DNA of 64,000 bases from Parietichytrium sp. I65-24A (lineage: Eukaryota > Sar > Bigyra > Thraustochytrida > Thraustochytriidae). The notes below the pieces were generated by a model that saw only the letters and a program-made list of their open reading frames with translations, ran no database searches and was not told where the DNA came from. Location of the stretch: assembly GCA_012862575.1 (NCBI GenBank), contig BLSF01000002.1, forward strand, positions 434,001-498,000, given 5' to 3'. The position numbers were made by a program, and so were the translations under genes. Shown piece after piece: positions 1 through 10,532 of the stretch; within the stretch, counting starts at the first letter, position 1; each line of letters begins with the position of its first letter.

Positions 1-2153
1 ACCTGCTTGAACTCTCGAAGGTGTTCACTCACTCACTCACCCAAACGAAGCGACCTCCACACCGTCAGCGAAGCATCAGAGAAAGAGCAAAATTCAGGAA
101 TGGATTGATTGCATGAGCCACCACGAGAGAGCGAGAGAGAGAGTGCTCGCTGTCGCTACTGTACTGTTCTCCCCAACTGGCCAAAGTGGTCCCAAGATAC
201 ATTTCAATCAATCAATCAACCTATAATTTAAAAGAATGAGGAAGGAAGAAGGAAGAGCTAGCTCTCGATGCTGCGTCCCCTGAGCTCTTGATGAGAGAGA
301 CGCAGTGGTTGCGTTTGCGTTTTTGCGTCTGCAAGGAGGAGGAGGCGCGATTGTTTCGCTTCTTCAGTCTTCAAGCTCCAAGCTTCGTTGTTGTTCCTGG
401 ACGAGCGCGCAAGCACACGCGAGCCGAGCTGGATGAATCCTGAAGCTGTTAGTAGCATGTATCCTTGCACTTGCAGTCTCTCCCGCGGTCTTGATTTTGC
501 ACGACTTTGTTCAACAGTCGACAATCTTCCGTGCAAAACGCGACAAAGTGACGACTCCAGCAATCCGCCATAATCCGCCTCTCCATCTGCGTCCAACTCC
601 TCCCTCTCTCTGTCTCTCTGTGTCTCTCTCGAGGCGGTCCAAGGGCTATCTTACTATAACTGAAGCAAAATATCTTTGTATCTTTCCATCTCTCCAAACT
701 TTGAACACATTTATTTCCACCTCTGTGAACTCTGCACTCTCCAAGTACTTATCTTCTCTCGGAGCGACCATCTTCCTCCACAGCGACAGCGTACTGACTG
801 TGAGTATTGAGCACTCAGTACTGAGTGCCAGGTGCGTGCAGGTTGTGCAGGTTGCGCCGGTGGGGAAAGCCTCACGCACTCCGGGCTGCGCCCCAATCCG
901 CAGTAAAAGGTAAACAGCACCAATAGCAGTGCAAATATGTGCAAATGCGAAAAGACGCTGCAGATACTGCAGCTGTTGGAAATGCTTGGAGCACGGCGCG
1001 AGTGTGCCCAGTAAGGGAGGAAGGAAGCCTGAGCAACTTGATGAATTGTTCTGCTCTGAATGTGAAAATGTAAAATGTAATAAAATGTAATGCTGTCAGA
1101 ATTTCAGTAGATTCTCCTCTCACATTACATAGAGTGATGAGTCGGGTGGATTGATTTTTGACTGTAAAAATTGTTTCAGAACATAATCCAGTCAATTTGA
1201 CAGTGAGATGTGTCTATCGATCTATCAACAATCAGCCGGTCAAAATCAATTTCCAAAACAAGATAATCAAAATTCAACAAAAAGGACAAAGAAAAAAAAA
1301 AAAGGTTGTGCTCGTTCCCTCGCTCACATATCAATTTCATCTGAAGTACTCCTATTACTTGCTACAATTTCTCACAAGTTTTCGTACGAGTTGAGGCTAT
1401 GTCCGTTGTATAAGATAGGTTTTTGTCTGTTCAGAACACAACTAAATTTGGAGGATAAGTTAGAGAGAGCGTTGCGATGAGTGAGGAGTGAGGAGTGAGG
1501 AAGGGAAAGAAAATGGAATTGGGAAGAAAGGAAGGAGAGCCTCTCCATGTGTTTCTATCGTTTTCTATACCTCTCTCTATTAAGAAAACGCCAAGGAAAA
1601 GTCTGGGACCGTTAAAATCACTAAAAGATGCACTAGCACTATGCCTTATTTTTGACAGGCGATTCATTAAGACTCAGGGGGGAGTGAGGGCAACGGCCAA
1701 GACAGTGAATCGGCTAAGTATGCTCATAATCAACAACCATAACCAACAACATGCAAAAAAAGTAGTCTGCCATTTACCTCGATGATTAAATCAGGCCTTA
1801 GGACTTGGGGAGCTGCTTCCTTGTTCGTCGGAGAGAAAGAACAAAACGAACACGTGCGGAATCGGAGCCGACAACTCCTATAAGCGAGGTAGAGTTCGCT
1901 AGTGCGTATGTGAAACTCGAAATTGGATGCTCCGACGATCTCCGACGACCTCAAAAGAAGAAAGATAGATCGATAAGGACAACGCAAAACGAGATAAAAA
2001 AAGGAGTTTGTCGTGAGATCTGTACAGTACTGAGTACTGAGTACCGAGTGCCGTACGTACAAAAGTCCGCAAAAGAGCGAGGCCGCAGAGCAAGCAAAGC
2101 ACAGGAGTGGCGGTCCGTGTGGTGAAGGTAAAATTATTGCGAAGGTAGCAAAG
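1..2153. other. Gene-free 5' region of the window
   Basis: I see no supportable gene here. Open frames are short, lack family motifs and have the composition of chance frames. The stretch holds GA-rich runs near 125-145, CT-rich runs near 600-635, an A-run near 1290, and two blocks of self-complementary ACTGAGTAC-like sequence (about 800-830 and 2027-2062). The second block lies about 100 bp upstream of the aspartoacylase start and may belong to its promoter. Confidence 0.6.
2027..2062. promoter_or_regulatory. Palindromic ACTGAGTAC block upstream of aspartoacylase
   Basis: Overlapping copies of GTACTGAGTAC end in a GTACGTAC palindrome, about 90-125 bp before the aspartoacylase ATG. Related words recur in other intergenic regions (about 800-830, 41140 and 43765). 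A regulatory role is inferred from position and recurrence only. Confidence 0.25.
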
Positions 2154-3185
2154 ATGTCCGCCAGGACGTTGGTGTCGAAGCGGACCAACCCGAACAGCGC
2201 GGTGAAAACTGTTGCGATTGTGGGCGGAACGCACGGGAATGAACGGGCAGGCGTCCACATGGTGCAGTACTTTCAGAAGCATCCGGAGATCGTCAAGCGG
2301 TCCAACTTTGACACCAAGTGCCTGCACTCCAATGAGCAGGCCATCAAGCTGGACCGGCGCTACGTGACCGTGGACTTGAACCGCTGCTTCGACAATGAAT
2401 TCCTCACAAATGCTCGTGATACTCCTGCTGAGGAGCGGCATTACGAGATGAAGCGTTGCCTCGAGGTGGATAGCATCATCGGGCCCAAATTCTCTGAGAG
2501 CCCAGCTGCTGACATGGTTTTCGATCTTCACAACTCCACCGCAAACACAGGCATGCTCCTGTGCTTCCACAAGGACGACCTTTTCGCTCGCGAAATCGCC
2601 GCATACCTCAAGCACACAGTAGACAAGGACCTGTGCACGGTTTTGTGGCCGCAAGACGATCCTCCTTTCCTGCCTTCCATCGGGCGAAGCGGAATGACCG
2701 TCGAGGTCGGACCAGTTGCACACAGCACTGTAAACGCTGCGATCTACGAGCGCACCAAGCGACTTATCAGTAGCGCACTTGATTACATCGAACTTCACAA
2801 CAGCCAGTTCAAAGATGGCGCGAAGATCCAAAAAACCCTTGTGAAAATGCCCGTGGCGGAGCGTGTGGCGCAAATCGACTACCCTCGTGACGCGGATGGA
2901 AACATGGTGGGCTTCATTCACCCAACTGTGCAAGGCATTCCAGAGCTGCTCAAGGGTAGCACCATCAAACACGGAAGCCCCATCTTCAAGACTGTGGCAG
3001 GGGAAACGGTATACCTGGACCTTGACAAATTGCAAACCTACGTGCCTGTGGACAGAAACGAGGCCCTCTACCCAATGTTCGTGAACGAAGCTGCATACTG
3101 CGAAAAAGGCGTCGCTTTCTACCTCACTAGGATCATCGAACGGGATGTCACGATCCTCCTTCCTGCGTCCAAATCCAAACTCTAA
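2154..3185 (+). CDS. ASPA: Aspartoacylase (aminoacylase-2 family)
   Basis: A 343-residue single-exon protein of the zinc-dependent aspartoacylase/succinylglutamate desuccinylase family, which hydrolyses N-acetyl-aspartate or other N-acyl amino acids to acetate and the free amino acid in the cytosol. GGTHGNE near residue 25 carries the first zinc ligands (His and Glu). YVTVDLNRCFD matches the family's DLNR substrate-binding segment, FDLHNSTAN supplies the third zinc ligand (His), and VEVGP holds the catalytic glutamate. The C-terminal GFIHPTVQG segment matches the family's C-terminal domain. Human ASPA has 313 residues, so the length is normal. The start is the first ATG of the frame. The stop overlaps an AATAAA-like signal (ctctaataaaag). 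No signal peptide is seen. Substrate choice between N-acetyl-aspartate and N-acyl aromatic amino acids cannot be told from the sequence. Confidence 0.93.
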   Translation: MSARTLVSKRTNPNSAVKTVAIVGGTHGNERAGVHMVQYFQKHPEIVKRSNFDTKCLHSNEQAIKLDRRYVTVDLNRCFDNEFLTNARDTPAEERHYEMKRCLEVDSIIGPKFSESPAADMVFDLHNSTANTGMLLCFHKDDLFAREIAAYLKHTVDKDLCTVLWPQDDPPFLPSIGRSGMTVEVGPVAHSTVNAAIYERTKRLISSALDYIELHNSQFKDGAKIQKTLVKMPVAERVAQIDYPRDADGNMVGFIHPTVQGIPELLKGSTIKHGSPIFKTVAGETVYLDLDKLQTYVPVDRNEALYPMFVNEAAYCEKGVAFYLTRIIERDVTILLPASKSKL

Positions 3186-3358
3186 TAAAAGTGCAAGAGA
3201 TTTCAGCTTTTGCCGTTTACGAGCTGCGCTCGTTTGCCATGCTGAGATGTTTTACTTTTCCTACTCTATTTACATCGTGAGAATAACGCGATTACTCAAT
3301 TCAAGAAATACGTGACGCACTCTACATCTTTCCAGCAGCCTAGTGCTGCAATTACGGT

Positions 3359-4398
3359 TTAAAATGTCAACTCCAAGTCTTCAACGCTTCCACTACGTTG
3401 ATCCAGGCAGGTCTGGGCGACAAAACACACGCACGGTAGCACCAAAAAGACGATGACCGTGGCAAATATGTACTTGTTGAGAAGCTGCTCATATGGATAA
3501 GAGAGAAACTGAGGTGTTAGCCAGATGGCACATACTATGGTAGGGATAAATGCGGGGCCTTGCCTTAAACTTACACAGTCATTATTCAGGACATCATTGG
3601 ACTTTGGCGTCCAAATAATTGTGAGGCCGTAAATAACATAAGACATAAAACCCAACGTCATCAAGATTGCAAGCCAATGCACCCGCTTTGCGCACGCATG
3701 CTTGCCCTTGTTCACCGTCGAGACGCACGAAACTAGCCAATTTACAAGTCCGTTGATTGCCAATACGATGACGAAGCCACTTTGCGTCGGGAAAACTATG
3801 TCAGCACCGATCGCCATGACGCGCTTTTGACAGCTTGCCTTCACTTCACTTACGCTAAATAGCCTGACTGGCTTGACGAGCATTCACTTGCGTTGGTGGC
3901 ATCCTCCAGTGCAAAGATGACAACAGCAAACCAGGGGGCATAACAGACAAACCAAATGCAAAACCAACCCACCGAGATCCTGGCGCAGTCCCGAAGCTCA
4001 ATCTCGTGTTGCGCAAACGTCGTCTGCAGCGCGTCCAGTCGTACCTGGTCCTCCGCCTTGAAATCTTCCAGCGCAGCAACTGCGCTCAATTCACGGCTCC
4101 GTTAGCCATTCGACCGCTGTTCTATTCACTTCGATTCATCAACAGCCGTAAACTCACCAAAATCTGGCTCTACAGCGTCAGCGCTTCTTCCTGCCAGACG
4201 AGCATCTGCAGCGGAGAGCGCTTTCCTCAACAACGACGCTTCTTCGTCACCCCATTCCGCCCCATCTCTCCTGGCAGCACGAGCGGCGTCCGCCAAGTTT
4301 CGCCTCGCCACTTCGAGGTCTTCGCGCCGGTCCCATCGAGAAAACTCCTCCGCATAAGCTTCCAAGTCTTCGCGTACGTCTCCAGACACATCGAGCAT
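3359..4398 (-). CDS. Multi-pass membrane protein, family unknown (three exons)
   Basis: I do not recognise the family. Three exons read in frame on the minus strand: 4398-4158, 4079-3854 and 3779-3359. The introns are 4157-4080 (78 nt, GTGAGT donor, GCGCAG acceptor) and 3853-3780 (74 nt, GTAAGT donor, CAAAG acceptor). The product from the first in-frame ATG is 295 residues. An acidic helical N-terminal region of about 105 residues precedes about five hydrophobic segments, including one around ISVGWFCIWFVCYAPWFAVV, then GFVIVLAINGLVNWLVSC, HWLAILMTLGFMSYVIYG, AFIPTIVCAIWL and IFATVIVFLVLPCVCFVA. Upstream of the ATG the frame stays open and reads RRSRRLVITLLVCAAGCQG, which looks like a signal peptide without an ATG. 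The true start may therefore lie in an unseen upstream exon. The gene converges on aspartoacylase. Confidence 0.6.
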
Positions 4399-4440
4399 CC
4401 CCTGACACCCCGCAGCACACACCAACAGTGTGATCACCAA

Positions 4441-5306
4441 ACGCCGACTCCGCCGCTGAGCTCCCAGTTCTTTCAGCCAGCCCCAAACAATCGTTCAACA
4501 AGTACAACAACTTTGGCGAAGATCACCGCCAAGAAGTCTTTTTGCACTTTTTGCCTTTTTGCCCAAAGCCCGGCGCTCCACCACCACCACCAAGTCTTCG
4601 AATTATTTCCTTCCTCGAAACACGCTCTATAAATGGTTCAGCACCGTGTCTTGTAAATCACAAGTCTTAGATAGTTGTTATGCATGGTCATACGACTCGG
4701 ATTAGCTTGCTTGTAAAAGACTTTGGTACCGGTACCACCGAACTATTCACGAATTCACGAACAATTCGAGCAACGCGGATGTGCACATCACTCTTAGCCG
4801 TCCGCTAGCCTCTCCTAACGATCCGCTCACTTTGAAACGCCAAGCGAGTCCTAAGCAAGAGCCTAGCACTCCTCCTCCTCCTCCTTCTCCTCCTTGGCTC
4901 CGAGGAGGGCGTACGTACGTACGCGCGCACGGTCCTCGCTGTACCTCACCGTTACAAAACAAAGATCTCTGTGTCTCTTAATTAATTTTACTCTCCGTTG
5001 CCCACTGTGGACGCTGGTGGCAAGCTGTGAAAAAAAGGGGAAAAAGGGGAAATATAGGAGCCAGAGAAGCCGGAGAGAAAGAGAGAAAGAGAGAAAGTTC
5101 TTTCGTATTTTATTTCCTTCTTTGGCGCGCGAGAGAGGAAAGAGACCAAGAAAAGTCCGATTTCGAGCTTTGGAGCTTTGGAGCTTTTGGAGCTTTTGGA
5201 GCTTTTGGAGTGAGTAAAGCGCTGTAACAAATTGCGCAGAAGCGAAGCAGATTGAGCGAACGAAAGGAGCTTGGAGTGAGTGGTTGTGTGTAAAATACAC
5301 ACACAC

Positions 5307-5340
<34 letters not shown>

Positions 5341-5354
5341 AGCGGTCAGTGAGG
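4441..5354. other. Intergenic: divergent promoter region with GGTACC palindromes
   Basis: This stretch separates the divergent membrane-protein and bZIP genes, and no gene is seen in it. It holds a GGTACCGGTACC palindrome near 4727-4738 and a GTACGTACGTACG run near 4910-4923. A string of GGAGCTTTT units lies at about 5168-5210. A GA-rich leader at about 5305-5341 ends just before the bZIP start. Leaders of this type also precede the NSE2, USP14 and HPPD genes. Confidence 0.5.
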
Positions 5355-6229
5355 ATGGAGAGCGGAAAGCGTCGAAAGACAGGACAGGCTCTGGAGGCTC
5401 CTGGAGCAAGAGATACCCGCAAACGCAAGAAGGAGAAGGTCAACGAGCTCGAAGAGAGGGTGAATGCTCTAGAGAGCGAGAATCTACAGCTCCGGCTGCA
5501 GCTTAAAGTGGGAAAGGAGACCGTGCAACGCGATGCGCAAGAAAAACTGGAAATCACGCAGCAGTTGGACTCTATGATCAAAAGGGCTGCTTCCGATGAG
5601 GAGCTTCAGGCAGTGCTGGAGACCTACGTGAAGAAGTTTAGCGACTACGGCGCAGTGCGGACGCAGTCGATCCTGCGGCACATGGAGCAGCTAGAGCGAT
5701 TACTTTTGCCCACCCAGGTGACAAAGATGTGCATGTGGTCGCTCCATCAAGACGATGAGTTTTATGAATCTGCCGGCGATGTTGCCTCAGGGGGGCCTGG
5801 GTCCATCTGGTCTATCGTCATGTCTGAAATCGGTGCCAACGAGGAGCAGAAGGAAAAAATCAAGGAGCACAGGAATGACGCTCGGTAAGTTTGCATGATG
5901 ACGCCGCTTCGCCAGATTTAGCCGTGACTAACTTTGTTTGCATGGATCGTGCACTATTCAGTCTAATGGCCAAGGACTTGCGATTCACTTTGCGCGAATG
6001 CGACGATCTCAAGCGGAGAATGCAGCGGAAAAATCAGGCCCTGGGCGAAGAAATGAAGGAGCTTCAGAAGATCCTCTCTCCCGCGCAGTTGGCGAAATTC
6101 ATTCTCTGGGTGAACAACAACCCCGCAAGCATGGCCATGTTGGACAAGCTCTGGAGCCCTATTGACGAGCTCAGCAAGGACCGAAGCAAGCCTTCAGCAG
6201 CTGCTGCTCACCAGAAAAAGCGCTCCTGA
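5355..6229 (+). CDS. bZIP-type transcription factor (two exons)
   Basis: Exon 1 is 5355-5884 and exon 2 is 5962-6229. The 77-nt intron has a GTAAGT donor and a TTCAG acceptor, and the joined frame gives 265 residues. Residues of about 15-50 hold a lysine/arginine-rich segment (RKRKKEK) running directly into a heptad helix, VNELEERVNALESENLQL, as in bZIP dimerisers. The basic region is short and lacks the usual NxxAAxxSR signature, so DNA binding is less certain than dimerisation. Downstream are two segments of one pattern: LLPTQVTKMCMW in exon 1 and LSPAQLAKFILW in exon 2. They suggest a duplicated helical module in the C-terminal half. The ATG at 5355 follows a GA-rich leader; the frame is open further upstream but only through low-complexity repeat. 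The product is probably nuclear. Confidence 0.7.
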
Positions 6230-6972
6230 GATGCAGGTCCCACACCATGTTTTCTTTTAATTACTTATCCCCCTCCACAGGAGTGTGATCATCCTCCCTG
6301 TCGGCCCCATGAACAAAACGAAACTTTCTCTTCGAACAAGTGCACCCCAGCAACCCATCGACCTCTGTTGAGACAACTACCGCAACCTCCACAGTTCACA
6401 CTCCACAGTCCGCGAAGCGCTCACTGACTGACCGAAACCTCATCACCCATCTCATCTCATCTCCCTCACTCACAGTCAATTGCAACATTTTTCCTTATCA
6501 ACTGTCCTAACCAACCCCAACACCATTGGTTGATGTGCCACATAAACTACATAAACATACATAAACACATAAACAGGTAATCGCCACAGCGTGTGATGCT
6601 CCCTTCCTTACTTCCTTCATTCCTTCAATCAATTCAATCAATTCTTCCTTCGCAATTGTTTTCTGTCTTTCTTGCAAACTGACTGCGAGACCAATTGAGA
6701 CAACGAGACTGCCCAGTGAACGAAAGGAAACGACGACACAAGAGCTTGACTGCAGGCCAACTCTGCAAAATTCAAGCAAAACAACCACAAGACAACCAAA
6801 CACCACCAGGACCGCGCGTGCCAGGACCTCCGAGGCAAGATCCCCAGGACACTCAGCCAGCAAGCCCGCCTCGCCGCTCGGCCGAGCGAGGTGGGAGCCA
6901 GCGAGAAAGACAGGAAAGGGAGAAGGAGAGGCTGAGGACCGCGCGATCATCGATCATCGGTCATCGATCATC
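6230..6972. other. Intergenic, no gene seen
   Basis: About 740 bp between two genes of the same orientation. It holds C/A-rich sequence and simple CTTCC/CAATCAATT runs near 6600-6650. Four overlapping copies of ATCATCG/GATCATCGG occur at about 6945-6972, directly before the next start codon. No RNA gene or open frame is supported. Confidence 0.5.
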
Positions 6973-9900
6973 ATGGAGATAGCCGGGGGCGTGCGGGAAG
7001 GCGGGCTTTCGCTCCTTGGACCTACGAGCGCCTCGGTTGGTGAGAAGACCCTCTCGCGCAGCGGAAAGGGAGGAGTCAGAGGAGCCAGAGGAGCCAACGG
7101 TTCGAAGAAAGAGAAAAAGAAGCGCACAGTCAAACTAACAGACCTGCGCGGCAGCCGGTCCGGGGCCAAAGGCAAGGGCAAGAGGAAGAACGACGGAGAG
7201 AAAGGCGCCAGCGATGACAAGATCAAGAGCAAGAACAAGAAACGAGCCCGAGTGGAGCTGCAAGATCAGGCCAAGAAGGACGGTGGAGATCTCGGCAGCG
7301 GCAGCGAGGAGAGCAGCGGCGGCAGCAGCAGCAGCGGGGCAGAAGATGGGAAAGGCAAAACATCCATGAAAGGGAAGATGAAGAGAGCAGCAAAGCGAAG
7401 CAGCAGCGAGAGCAGGAGCTCGGTTAGCTCCGATGGCGATCGGCCAGTGAAAAAGAAGGTTCGAGCCGGCGAGGATCCATCGTCAGCAGCTGGAGCCAAG
7501 CAAAGCAAAAAAAAAATCAAACGAGCAAGGGTCCTCGACATCGCTCCGTCTCAACGACCACCTGTTTTGAAAGGATTGGTGCCGGACTTGGCACGAAGCG
7601 AGGATCGTCAGCCCGATCTTCCAGAAAACCCAGACAGCGATGCAGCTGCCAAGAGAGATGCAGAAATTAGGCAATACGCGCTCAACGTGGTGCGCAGAAC
7701 TTGGTTGAAACCCAGGTTGAAGGATCAGATGACCCCGTACACACTGTTTGCGGGGAACGCAGCAGTACACTACTCTCGAAACGCGAATTCGTTCAGCGTC
7801 TACTTCGACCTGAAAACAAGATCCATCGGCTCGCAGCGTTGGGTGGTTTGGGAGCTCAAGTCTTACGCAGAAGCCGTCATGGTTGCCATCAACTATTCCA
7901 AGTTTAGACTTCACGGAGTTCGCCTTGCCAACCCCCAGGCAGAGCAGGAAAGACGCGCTTGGATTGAGCTAGGAAAGCCCAAATTTGAAGGGTTTTATGG
8001 CTGCAATTCTCGCATTTACTCGCTTGGATACTTCAATTCGGAAATGGAAGCTGCCGTAGCGTAAGTTGTGAACTCTCTCTTTCTAGAAGCACTTGTCTGT
8101 GCCAACTGACTGTTGTGATTCTATGCGTGAATATCTGATGAAATTCTTTTCGATACAGGCACGACTATGCAACTTTGAAGCGAAGACCGGACACAAAGGC
8201 GGTAAATTTCCTCTTTCTCAGAGATAAGGTTTTCGAATTTGTTCGCAAAAAGGATGACATTAGGTATATCCTGCTCAAGCAGGCAAGATTACCTGGAAAG
8301 GTTACAAAACGTTACGAGGAAACACTTCTACAAGAGAAGCGAGTGAACCCACTCTCCGGGGAGTGTGAGCCTGATCCAACACAGGCAAACGATTCGGCCT
8401 CTGCCGTTGTGAAAGAAGAACATGAAGCTATGAGGGACATCTATGCTGACTTTTACGAAATGAAACAAACCGGTTTGGATACTCTCCAACAAAGGTTGCG
8501 TGACCTGGCGGATATGGCTTTCTTGTTGCTAGAGCAAGAAAGATACAAGGAAGCGGCTAGGATCGGCAGCTGCTTGCTGGATTACTTTGGGATATTGGCG
8601 ATGCATTCCTTAAGACCCGGAATTGAAGTTACGATCGACAGCGTTTATTGCGGGCTGTATAAAAAACACCCTGATGTAGCTGTGAATTTTCTGTTTTCGT
8701 TACTTCCCACACTGCGTAGGTTTCATGAAAGCGTTCTTGGCCGCTTTACGACAGTTAGGCCTGAGTCAACCTCGCAGGAGGAGTATATGCTTCACAATGT
8801 TATCTTGGATCGGTACTCGAATGTCGTCGCGCACGTTAGGTGGGTCAAGACTTTGTCCATGAACGGCAAGGCCTGGAAGCAAATTCGTTCCTATGTGATA
8901 GGGCTGATCGTCAAGCTTCTACTTTTCCAGAAAAAGAATCACAATGTCGAAGAATTTCTCGCGTCTACAATGAGGTTGAAGATTTTTGAAAATTTTGCAC
9001 CCGCAAACTTCATCGCTGGATGCGCGTACGCCCACATCGCCCGAGAGAAAGAGGTAGAGGAAGTGGACAGGCTTGAGCTTTTTAAAGATGCAGAAATGTA
9101 CTTAAAGGTCGCCTACGCGCTTGACCCGCACGAACCTGACTACATTGTTGCTCTGACTGACGTTCACATGGAAGTTATTCTTCGGATCGGCGTGTCAGAT
9201 GACCAGCGCTTGAGCCAGACTCAAACGAATCATTCTATGCGCTCCCAAGGTAAAAGCTCCATGGCCTCGACTCAAGCATGGCTAGACTCGAGTGAAGAGG
9301 AAGATGAAGAGAGCGATAGGGCCACCCAAACTCAGTCGCAAAGCGCCTCGCGGAATAGCAGCCAAGCAACTCTTCTTCGTGAGGATAAACCTGACTTCCG
9401 AATATCAGAGATCAGGAATATGTCTTCCTTTGCCATCGTGCAAGAATTCATTAGAAACCACCCGCACTCGCATATTGCGTACCAACAGCTGGAGCGTCTC
9501 TATCAGATTCAGTTGGATATGACTGATGAGTATGAGGAGCATTTGCACGAAAACACCCATGCTGACATTGTCATGACACGAAAGCAACGGGCTTGTTGTG
9601 ACCCGCACAATTTGAATCTGGTGGACCAATTTATCCCGGACGGCCCGCCATTCGATGTAGCGGAAACATTGATTTCAAACGTGGAATACCTGACTTACAA
9701 CCAATGCCCGGACCTTGCACAGCTTTTTTCTGAGCTTGTCCCGTGGTCCCGAACCGCCGAGATAGAGACGCACCTGGAAAGCGAGGCCAGTGAGGGCGCA
9801 AATGTGGACAGCGAAAGCCCCAAGAAAATAAAGCACCCGTCAAGTAAATCCGTTCGCAGCGAGATGGAGATAAGCGACGCATCCAGTGAGCCTGTCGAAG

Positions 9901-10304
9901 ATATGGAGGAGGAAGACCCGTTCATGTCCTCTGCGACCTTTCGGCCAAAAAAGGATGATTCCACAGTCGAAAAGGCCCCGCAGGCTCATTTTCCAGAAAT
10001 TAGATCGGAAACGTGGAACCCCATACACAAGCTACATGATATGCCTTACAAACTGGCCACTGAGTTATGGCGAAAGCTCGACAAAGTTCCTGCAGAACAT
10101 CTCATGCAGCAGGTTGACGGCCGCGAATGGTGGAAGGAGCGCTTTTTTCGCTCTTCTCACCCTTTGACAAAATCTACGTCCAAAGCTCTGGCCAAGCTTG
10201 GTGAGCGAGGGGCACTTTTACTTCACATGATATCAGTTGGCCACAAAATGAACCTCTTGCAAACCAGCTTTTCAGGAGCCGGTAAGGACACTGTCGATAT
10301 TTGA
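6973..10304 (+). CDS. AP2-like double domain fused to a TAF1A-like helical-repeat region (two exons)
   Basis: Exons 6973-8060 and 8159-10304 flank a 98-nt intron (GTAAGT donor, ATACAG acceptor) and give 1077 residues. Residues 1-200 are basic, Ser/Lys-rich and disordered, with several nuclear-localisation-like clusters. At about 255-375 two repeats resemble AP2/ERF domains. The first ends YAEAVMVAINYSKFRLHG and the second contains LGYFNSEMEAAVAHDYATL followed by KAVNF; the intron cuts the second repeat. The remaining 700 residues are helical. RYKEAARIGSCLLDYF, a segment around HPDVAVNFLFSLLP, and NHPHSHIAYQQLERLY recall the TPR-like RNA polymerase I SL1 subunit TAF1A, as does a late REWWKERFF. 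Acidic serine-rich segments interrupt it. A role in transcription is likely; the TAF1A assignment is tentative. A GTAAGG near 10281 could be a donor for an extra 3' exon. Confidence 0.6.
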
Positions 10305-10532
10305 TCTCTAAATCTACCAATAGCGAGTCGTTGAAATTTTTCAGCGCCACAGTGTAAGACACTCAACTCGCGAACCATTAAAATTTTCTTCCTGTCAATG
10401 CATTTTACGACTTTGTTGTCACAAAAGAAAGGCGCGTGAAAGGTCTGAATTTTGGTAATCTAACCTGACGTGATGTAAGAAAGAAAAAAAATATTGAAGA
10501 AAAGGACAACGCTCAGAGTTTTGCTCTAATTT

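Noticed and set aside
1730-2260. 176-codon minus-strand frame overlapping the aspartoacylase start
   Set aside because: Shadow frame over a promoter and coding start; no domain features.
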